The notes beneath the pieces were generated by a model. That model was not told the origin of the DNA and did not search any database. It saw only the letters and a list, made by a program, of their open reading frames with translations. Positions 57,551-64,000 of a stretch of DNA of 64,000 nucleotides are shown here, one piece after another. A program made the translations under genes and the position numbers. The DNA comes from Erythroxylum novogranatense (taxonomy: Eukaryota; Streptophyta; Magnoliopsida; Malpighiales; Erythroxylaceae). Position 1 is the first letter of the stretch; every line of letters begins with the position of its first letter. Where the stretch lies: contig CM057231.1 in assembly GCA_029891385.1 (NCBI GenBank), positions 66,790,990 to 66,854,989 on the forward strand. The letters run 5' to 3'.

Positions 57551-58143
57551 ATACTGAATAATTGGAAAAGAGTCTCATATGCATTGTATACACATGACTG
57601 ATTGAATTGCGACACTTACTGAATTATATGATGACTTGAGAGATTGCAAATTGTTACATGCTACTGTGAACTGCTGTATGATCACGTAAATGTTGTGTTA
57701 TTGTAAATTGTTATTTGATCTGCGAATCGTTATAGACTACGTAACTTGCTATATAATATCTTATTAATTGAATATTTACGTGCTATATGCTATACGATTT
57801 CGTAATGCATGATTTGAGTGAACCATCGATGATGGTTTCTCATTGAAGTTCGCAAACTCACCCAAAATTGCATCTAATTTTTCAGGATCGTTAGTGTAAA
57901 CCCTAGCTCGGAGATAGTCTTTTCTGCCGCCGTGCGGCGTCTTTGGCAAGAAAGCGATGGCACATGTGTCGGTCATTGGGTTGGACTTTGAGGATGGTTT
58001 AGGATAGATGCTTGTATCGGTTTCCTTTTGGTTTTGTTTAGGGGTGATAGACTTGTCTATACCTTCGGATGATTGTACGGATGATTATTTTGGATTTTAA
58101 AAGTTCTTGATTTACATTATATTATGGTTTAATTATTGTGATG

Positions 58144-58509
58144 TGTTGGACCCCTTTACTGGCTAATATTTCCCACCAGCGTGTGTTTGCGGGTTATACC
58201 ACGGCGGTGTTTGCGGGTTATCTGTGACATCCAACAATTAATCTTGTCCTCTTTGGTCGAGGTGAGGCCACGACTCGAACCCTTGACCTCGAAACTATAG
58301 CTTCCACATGCTCCTCTTACCATTTGGCTAACTTGCCAAATGGTAAGAGGCGAGCATGTGGAAGCTATAAAACCTGAGTCAAAGTTCGAGTCGTGGCCTT
58401 ACCTCGACCAAAGAGGATAAGATCGATTGTTGGATGCCGCAGTATAACCCGCAAATACCCGCCGTGGTATAACCCGCAAACACATCAACTGGGAAATATT
58501 AGCCCAAAA
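58144..58509. repeat. Foldback SINE-like unit 1
   Basis: An imperfect palindrome centred near 58332. Each arm has an outer TGTTGGACCCC-type end (left arm), two GCGGGTTATACCACGGC-type words, and a tRNA-like part with B box GGTTCGAGTCG and CCAAATGGTAAGAGG near the centre. The tRNA-like starts face each other at the centre, so promoters would point outwards. Its head differs from that of units 2 and 3. Confidence 0.75.
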
Positions 58510-58828
58510 TGTTGGACCCCACACAGGCATGGCTTGACATTTCCCACTGGTGTGTTTTCACCAACAGGTTATACCACGGCGGGTGTTTGCAGGTTATACA
58601 TGGCATCCAACTTAATCGAGTTTGTCCTCTTTGGTCATGGGTGAGCCACGGCTCGAACCCATGACCTCAAGGTTTTGTTCCACTTTAAGTGGACGCCTCT
58701 CACCATTGAGCCACCCATGACCAAAGAGGACAAAATCGATTAAGTTGGATGCCGCGGTATAACCCGCAAACACCCGCCGTGGTATAACCCTAAACACACC
58801 AGTGTGAAAGTAATCAACTGTAGCCCTA
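58510..58828. repeat. Foldback SINE-like unit 2, right arm shortened
   Basis: The left arm is a full reverse SINE-like copy (B box GGTTCGAGCC, A box TGGCTCAATGG). The right arm lacks the tRNA-like boxes and starts at CCATGACCAAAGAGG. The loss may reflect recombination between GAGCC..GGCTC words. Confidence 0.7.
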
Positions 58829-59213
58829 TGTTGACCCCACCCCACACAGGCAAACATTTCCCTGGCGTGTGTTTGCGGGTTATACCATGGCGGGTGTTTG
58901 CGGGTTATCATGGCATCCAACAATCAGTTTGTCCTCTTTGGTCATGGGTGAGCCACGGCTCGAACCCGTGACCTCAAATTTGTTCCACTTTAAGTGGGCG
59001 CCTCTCACCATTGAGCCACCGTTCATGGTGAGAGGCGTCCACTTAAAGTGAACAAATTTGAGGTCACGGGTTCGAGCCGTGGCTCACCCATTACCAAAGA
59101 GGACAAATCGATTGTTGATGCCGCGATAACCCGCAAACACCCGCCGTGGTATAACCCGCAAACACACGCTGGGTGGGAAATGTTAGCCCAGGTGTGGGGG
59201 GTGGGGTCCAACA
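58829..59213. repeat. Foldback SINE-like unit 3
   Basis: A nearly complete palindrome centred near 59021-59024. The arms carry GGTTCGAGCC, TCCACTTTAAGTGG-type and GGTGAGAGGCG words and end in GGGGTCCAACA at right. The terminal TGTTGGACCCC word is also the start of S-family LTRs. The cluster as a whole has no matching flanks (TGATG and ATAAA). Confidence 0.75.
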
Positions 59214-59800
59214 ATAAAACTGCCCATATCGGATCTAGCCAATAGGGTACGGATCTCCAGATTGAGTCCGCCCTCAAAATGCCGACACCTGTCAGCCTCA
59301 GAAGCATAGACCACCAACTCGTTGAACCGCACCTTATAGTCAGCCACGGTCAACTGCCCCTGTCTCAGCTCTAAGAACTCCTGCAACTTCATTTCCAGAT
59401 AGATCTTGGGCATGAAATTGTCCTTGAAGGCCCTTAGAAAGTCGTCCCATGTCAGTGTACAAGGCCTGGTGGTACTGCCCGGGACAGTCTTCCACCACTG
59501 ATACGCAGGACCCTGTAGCAGAGAAACCGCATAGTCAAAACGCTCATCCAGGTTGCAGTCCATCTGGTCGAGGACTCTCTCAGTCCTCTTTATCCATCTC
59601 TCAGCCTCCATAGGGTCGGTGCTACCATAGAAATCAACCGCCCCCTGTTTACGCAATTGATCATATCTCCGTTCCCGTCTCACAGGAACTCGAGGAGGCA
59701 ACTCCTCTGAATGAGGCATCGGGGACTCCCTACTAGCTCCTACCGATTCGGTGTCACCGGTAGCTCAACTCGATCTCGAGACGGATGACCTAAAATGCAT
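59214..59800 (-). pseudogene. gag: Chromovirus D gag, C-terminal part missing
   Basis: The minus-strand ATG at 59800 opens MHFRSSVSRSS, and a TGA follows at 59767-59765, probably a changed CGA. In the same phase come MPHSEELPPRVPVRRE, GAVDFYGSTDPMEAERWI, DYAVSLLQGPAYQWW, TWDDFLRAFKDNFMP and ELRQGQLTVADYKVRFNELV, all typical of the Retrotrans_gag capsid domain in plant chromoviruses. It is cut at 59214 by the foldback cluster, so the zinc knuckle and pol are absent. The frame is otherwise open. Confidence 0.93.
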
Positions 59801-59871
59801 AAGAAATTCGATCACTCTGCTATTCTTACAAAGATTCGACCTAAAACACACTATGCCCAAAAAATGCCAAA

Positions 59872-59887
59872 CCATGCTCTGATACCA
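59872..59887 (-). promoter_or_regulatory. Primer-binding site, initiator tRNA-Met type
   Basis: The minus strand reads TGGTATCAGAGCATGG, five bases after the LTR end GGGGGCGCTACA. It fixes the orientation of chromovirus D. Confidence 0.92.
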
Positions 59888-59892
59888 CTTAA

Positions 59893-60008
59893 TGTAGCGC
59901 CCCCTCACCGTAAGATACACATCGGGACGCCCAGAGGTCGCTCCGACACGTATCCCACGATAAAGGTGCACCACCAAAACATTCCCACTAATAATCCACA
60001 TGGCATCA
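59893..60008 (-). mobile_element. Edge of the 5' LTR of chromovirus D (L family)
   Basis: TGTAGCGCCCCCTCACC is the reverse of the LTR A end (GGTAAGGGGGCGCTACA). Only 116 bases remain before an S-family LTR cuts in. The flank CATCA (60004-60008) would be its target duplication. Confidence 0.85.
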
Positions 60009-60159
60009 TGTTGGACCCCGAACCTTGAGTGACAATTTGACTATGATCAAGTGGATGAGTTAATTGAAATTAAGTTGAAGATCATGAAATAAAGAGAGAA
60101 AGTATGAAAATATGAAAAATTGTGTAATAGTTGACTTTCTGGCCTTTGAAGGTTGACTT

Positions 60160-60620
60160 TTGTTTGAGGCAAAATTTGATAAAATGATCTTCTGAAACTT
60201 GTAGGTTATGTTAAAAGATTTTGTGGACATAAAGTTTGTAATTTTTAGATTATCGGGAGTGAAAGTTATGATCGGTCAAAGTTTATGTTTGATCGGGGTT
60301 GACTTTTATTTGGTTGGAACTTTGACTGAGAAATTAACCTAGTTAGAGGTTAATTGAGCTTTGATGTTCTTCATGGAAATTGAAGGATTTGTTTTGATCT
60401 TTATTTCGATATAAAGTATGCAATTTTTTGATCTCGGAAAATTAAGTTATGATTTTTGCAAGCGTGTATAGAGAATAGTATCTTTGACCGGAAAATGGAC
60501 TCCCGTAGGAGTCAAATTGAGTTTTTTGTTCTTCTTGGAAGATTTAGAGCTTCTCTCAAGCTTTCTATAGAGACTAAGTTTGTCAAAATCGGAGTTCGGG
60601 AGTAAAAGTTATGAATTTTG
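60160..60620 (+). repeat. Degenerate tandem repeats in LTR S5
   Basis: Three units of about 160-190 bp each end in a GGGAGTNAAAGTTATGA-like word and share ATCTTC or GTTCTTC, a GATATAAAGT-like stretch and TTGTAATTTTT. Confidence 0.6.
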
Positions 60621-60657
60621 GAAGTTTAGAGGGAAAAAAAAAAAAAAGGAAAAGGTT

Positions 60658-60960
60658 TAGCGCCCTCGCTAGGCGACGGCTCGCCCTAGCGAGGCGGGCG
60701 CGCTCAGACGCGCTCGCTAGGCGACGCCTCGCCCTGGCGAGGCGGGCGCCCATCTGGCGCCTCGCTAGAGGCGACGCCTCGCCTGGCGGCGAGGCGCCCG
60801 TCTGGCGCCTCGGCCAAGAGGCGCGCCTCGCCTGGCGAGGCGGGCGTGCTTCGCCCTCGCGAGGCAGGCTCGCCCTCATGAGCTGTGCGCCTCGCTAGGC
60901 GACGCCTCGCCCTAGCGAGCGGGCGTCTCGCCCTCATGACGGCGTCTCGCCCTCATGAGT
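60658..60960. repeat. Long GC-rich cassette (CGCTAGGCGACGCCTCGCC type) in LTR S5
   Basis: Ten or so units of 25-40 bp combine CTCGCTAGGCGACG, CTCGCCCTAGCGAGGCGGGC and GTCTCGCCCTCATGA. It is the longest and most GC-rich cassette here. Arg/Ala-rich frames over it are a result of composition. Confidence 0.85.
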
Positions 60961-61805
60961 TAGAAGCGTCCGTCTGCATCTGACGCAGATTTTGCTTCTT
61001 AAATTTTGATTTCTTTGTTTTTAATCCGACCTTTGCTCACTATTTTGCTTATATCTTTCCGTCCGACATCCGATTGAGTTGATTCTTTTGCGTTGGATTC
61101 CTAAGACATTGAATTTCATTTTATAAGAAATTTGTGAACTTTTGAGGTTAAATTAATGGTGATTAATTTAATCAAAGTGAGTCGGGAAATTTTCGAGCAT
61201 GATTCAGTGTTTTGTGAAATTCGGGATCTGTAGAGATCCGATTGAAGCGATTCTTGAGGCGAAATAAAGATAAGACAAGGGGCTACAAATCATATGAAGA
61301 CATGAAATGTCAATTTTGCCCTTAGGACTTTTAATTTTTGAATTTAAATTCGGATTAGGGTGAAATTTTTGGATTGGGAACACCTGAGAGTAATTTGAGT
61401 ATAACTTTTGATCTGGGAATCGAAATGAGACGATTCTTATTTTGAATTAAACTAGAGACATAAGGCTACAATTGTTATGAAGACTTCGAGTTTCAATTCT
61501 GGGATTAAGAATGTGAAATTTTGGACGGAAATAATCATACCTTGAAAATGTGTTAGAATATGGATATATCCGAATCAAGCTTTACATAACTTTTGATGTA
61601 GTGCTCGGAATTGAGCGCGGTCAGTGGCGTTGGATTCTTCTGAGTGAGAGGAACATTTCTCGAGAAGGAAGTTTGGACAAATTCCTTCAATTTAATAGTG
61701 CGAATCAGAACCGCAAGTGAGAATGGCATAAAGTAATAATGGAGGGGCAAAATGGTCATTTGACCATCATTTAATGAAACACAGATGGTGATGTCGTTTT
61801 TGGCA

Positions 61806-61813
61806 TATTAAAA
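61806..61813 (+). promoter_or_regulatory. TATA-like box of LTR S5
   Basis: TATTAAAA precedes the GA-rich leader, as in solo LTR S1. Confidence 0.5.
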
Positions 61814-62575
61814 GCCACGAAAGTGGCTGGAAATTTCCAGAGAAAAGAAGAAGAAATAAGAAAGAAGAAGAAGAGAGAGTTTCGGGTGATGGAGGAAAAG
61901 ATGAGAGAAAGAGATTTTGATTTTTCTACTTGTTTCTTAAGGATTTTGGGTTGGTTCCAAGAGAGAAAGATAGAGGAGCCTAAGAGCTTCCTTTCAAGCC
62001 AAAAATTCAATTTGGAAGAAAAAGAGGTAAGAGAAATTGTTCTACTTTGAGATTTTGATTAATTTTCGGTTTAGAATTATGGCATATAAGATGGGTTTAT
62101 GGATTGTGGAATTAATTTTGATATATATGCTTTAGGTTGGGTTTAATTTTGGATGAAAAATTGAGTAAGGTTTAGGCTTAATTTTATGATGAAGAATTTT
62201 GAGATATTTTGGTGTAGAATTATAGGAAATATGATGAATTGATGATATATGAAATCAATTTTGAAGAAATTGTATTTTATGGTATTAAATTGGGATAAAT
62301 TGGGTTAGGCTAATTTTAAGATTTGGGGATTTTTGAAATTGAGGATTTAAATAGTTTGGAATTAATGTGAATTGAGGAATTGCGAGATTAATTTTGAAGA
62401 AATTATGTTTTATGAGATTGAATTCGAGTGTCTTGGTTTAGGCCAATTTTGAAAATTGGGGATTTTCAAAATTGGAAATTGAAATAGCTTGAATGTAAAT
62501 GGAATTGGTGAATTCCTAAGTTGATTGTGAAAATTAAGTATTTTCTGATGTGAAATTTGGATGATTATGGTTTAG

Positions 62576-62650
62576 GTCGATTTAAGTGAAAGAAGGAAAG
62601 AAGCAAGGATCAAATTGAAGCTCGGGATAAACTTCTAGCGTCATTTAAAG
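62576..62650 (+). other. Putative 75-nt exon 2 in LTR S5
   Basis: GATTATGGTTTAG precedes and GTGGGTAGCATA follows. The first intron (62027-62575) is 549 nt, the same as in solo LTR S1. The exon contains GAAAGAAGGAAAGAAGCAAG. Confidence 0.5.
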
Positions 62651-64000
62651 GTGGGTAGCATATTTATATTTTGATTTGTGAGCAATATGCAATTTTGAAA
62701 AATTAAAGAAAGCAATTTTGAAAAATAAAGAAAGCAAAATGTGAAAATTTTGACAAATTATTGTTTTGTAAAGGTTTGAAATTACGATTTCAATGTTTTA
62801 CGAAAGATTAATATAAGTTTGAATTCATTGCTTTCAATGATTTGATAAACCGATAGAAATTTACGAAAATGCATTTGTTGTGTATGCATTATCAATTGTT
62901 GAAATTATTGTTTGATTGAATGTTTTGATTGTTGAATTTAGTGAATGATAGACCAATAAATTGAGTGGTATGCATTTTGGGGAAAATTTTGAAGAAAATT
63001 AAGAAATTGAAAAGTGCCTTGAGCAATCCGACTTTTCGTTTTCGATTATGTGTTATGTGGGTTTGGTAGGTCCTTGGTGAGTCAATATTGTCTCTATGTG
63101 TATAGCCTTCTCCAGTGCTGCCCGCTAGTGGCACGACTCTGTTCGGACTCCTTCACGGCTACTTGGACCGCAATGCGAAAGTGTAATACGTTCTCGTTCA
63201 CGATCGCAGGACCGCTATGCGGATCGCAAGACGCTCGCTTGGACCTAGCTGCACCATTACGATGTGTAATATGTTTTGATTTGTTTATGTGTTCGCATTC
63301 ATATTTATGAAAAATTCAAGAAGTTTTGAAAAATGAGAAAAAGTGAGATTATTATGAAAAGTTTGAAAATATGAAAAAAAAATGGGTTTGAGGAAATTGT
63401 TTGAAAAATTATAAAGTTTAAAAAAATTAAGCCCTTTTGGCAAAAAGAGTATTAAAATGATTTCGCTTATTTATCGGTTTATAAATGTGTTATCCACGAG
63501 CTTTAATCATCCCCTTTCATCCCCATCTCCGTGTTTGAGCGAGATTGGATGAAAGAATGTGAACTGTCGATTCAAACGGTTTTGTGCTTTTGAAATTTGC
63601 ATGAGTTAGTTTTGAGTAATTTGAAATTTGAGTATGAATATGTTTATGGCTTTAGATAAGTTTGGGAAAAATGTATTTGTGTATAAAGTTGAGTATTGTG
63701 AATGAATGAGAAATTTGTATATGAAATTATGAATAGTTTGGGAATATATATGTATGACTGATTTGAGAATTTGATCGAGTTATGAGAGTGGTATGTTGAT
63801 TTGAGAATTATGGAAGTGTTAGGTTTAAATGTGCGTTTCTGCTGGTGTTTGGATTCCGGACGGGAGTGTCAGATGATTTTGAAATGTATTTGAGATTATA
63901 GAAGTGTATTACGCGCTTTGAGAATTTTGGGTTAGGATAAAGGCGGTATTATCTTTGAATTTTCGATAAGATTTGGGATAAAAGTATAATTTTGGAAATT

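Larger units (their letters stand above)
55416..58143 (+). mobile_element. L-family LTR (L7, short type), 3' edge missing
   Basis: It starts TGTAACATCCCGTTACTG and follows LTR A throughout: a TATA-like box (55922-55932), a donor GTAAGT (56184), a cassette (about 56318-56590), the conserved TCCGATTGAGGTGATTCTTG (56641-56660), an exon of 67 nt (57076-57142), a hairpin array (57394-57550), the double palindrome and an acceptor ending at 57885. It stops at the foldback cluster before the expected GCGCTACA end, lacking roughly 100-200 bases. No gene. Confidence 0.88.
60009..64000 (+). mobile_element. S-family LTR (S5), 3' end beyond the window
   Basis: Starts TGTTGGACCCCGAACC. It follows solo LTR S1 closely: degenerate repeats (about 60160-60620), a GC cassette (60658-60960), CCGTCCGACATCCGATTGAG (61058-61077), a TATA-like box (61806), a GA-rich leader, a donor (62027), a 75-nt putative exon (62576-62650), a donor GTGGGTAGC and hairpins. 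The second acceptor has lost its AG (CCATCTCCGTG near 63530). About 300-400 bases are missing at the right. No gene. Confidence 0.88.

Noticed and set aside
57070..57615. Minus-strand frame of 181 codons in LTR L7
   Set aside because: It is antisense to the conserved exon and hairpin array, has no recognised domain, and is not kept in other copies.
58930..59100. Possible functional tRNA genes
   Set aside because: A and B boxes are clear, but no clean cloverleaf with acceptor stem and anticodon loop can be drawn, and the copies are inverted and embedded in a repeat. A SINE head fits better.
60583..60937. Arg/Ala-rich frames of 77-98 codons on both strands
   Set aside because: They lie over the GC-rich cassette of LTR S5 and reflect its composition and repeats.
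1..64000. Host protein-coding genes hidden between elements
   Set aside because: All non-LTR intervals were read on both strands. The remaining unassigned stretches (5036-5505, 49232-49970, 53517-54327) have no frame with a recognisable domain or gene-like structure.

Overview
This window looks like intergenic, repeat-packed DNA of a flowering plant. Every recognisable coding fragment belongs to an LTR retrotransposon: plant chromoviruses (Ty3/gypsy, Tekay/Del-like), one Athila-type Ty3/gypsy element, and Ty1/copia-type LTRs. No ordinary host gene, rRNA or functional tRNA gene was found. The species cannot be named from the sequence.

Layout. 1-5035: 3' part of a broken chromovirus (RT end, RNase H, integrase, chromodomain) and its LTR. 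5036-37450: the 3' end and LTR of a second chromovirus (LTR pieces 5506-8140, 12404-13239, 36837-37450). Nested in that LTR are a solo LTR (8141-12398, target duplication AATTG) and a complete but degenerate Athila element (13240-36831, duplication GCCTT). The Athila integrase is itself interrupted by two solo LTRs only 22 bases apart: 20165-28772 (CTGAA), which holds a further solo LTR at 23133-27556 (ATCTT), and 28795-33156 (GAGGT). 37455-37728: two tandem tRNA-derived SINE units. 37729-43589: LTR remnants, a 29-bp minisatellite and a chromodomain relic. 43590-53502: two copia-type LTRs in inverted orientation, each split by a solo LTR (44408-48663, GACCA; 50093-52284, GTTAT). 53503-55414: a gene-less copia interior and a copia solo LTR. 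55416-58143: a chromovirus LTR. 58144-59213: three tandem foldback units built from head-to-head SINE-like sequences. 59214-60008: 5' end of an inverted chromovirus (gag, primer-binding site, LTR edge). 60009-64000: a long LTR that runs off the window.

Two long LTR families dominate. The L family starts TGTAACATCC and is 2.7-4.3 kb long. The S family starts TGTTGGACCCCGA and is 2.2-4.4 kb long. The main observation is that both carry what looks like a conserved spliced leader inside the LTR: a GTAAGT-type donor after a purine-rich leader, a small second exon of constant size (66-67 nt in L; 75-76 nt in S, 71 in one diverged copy), a GTGAGT or GTGGGT donor, an intron with short hairpins, and a pyrimidine-rich acceptor. 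In L the hairpin array sits inside an outer stem that appears to covary between copies. Most copies also carry a CpG-rich cassette of repeated short palindromes whose sequence differs between copies but sits in matching context, and similar cassettes occur in the unrelated Athila element.

Reading-frame damage is heavy, and many premature stops fit C-to-T (or complementary G-to-A) change of CAG, CAA, CGA or TGG codons, as expected for methylated, silenced elements. All boundaries and comparisons were made by eye.
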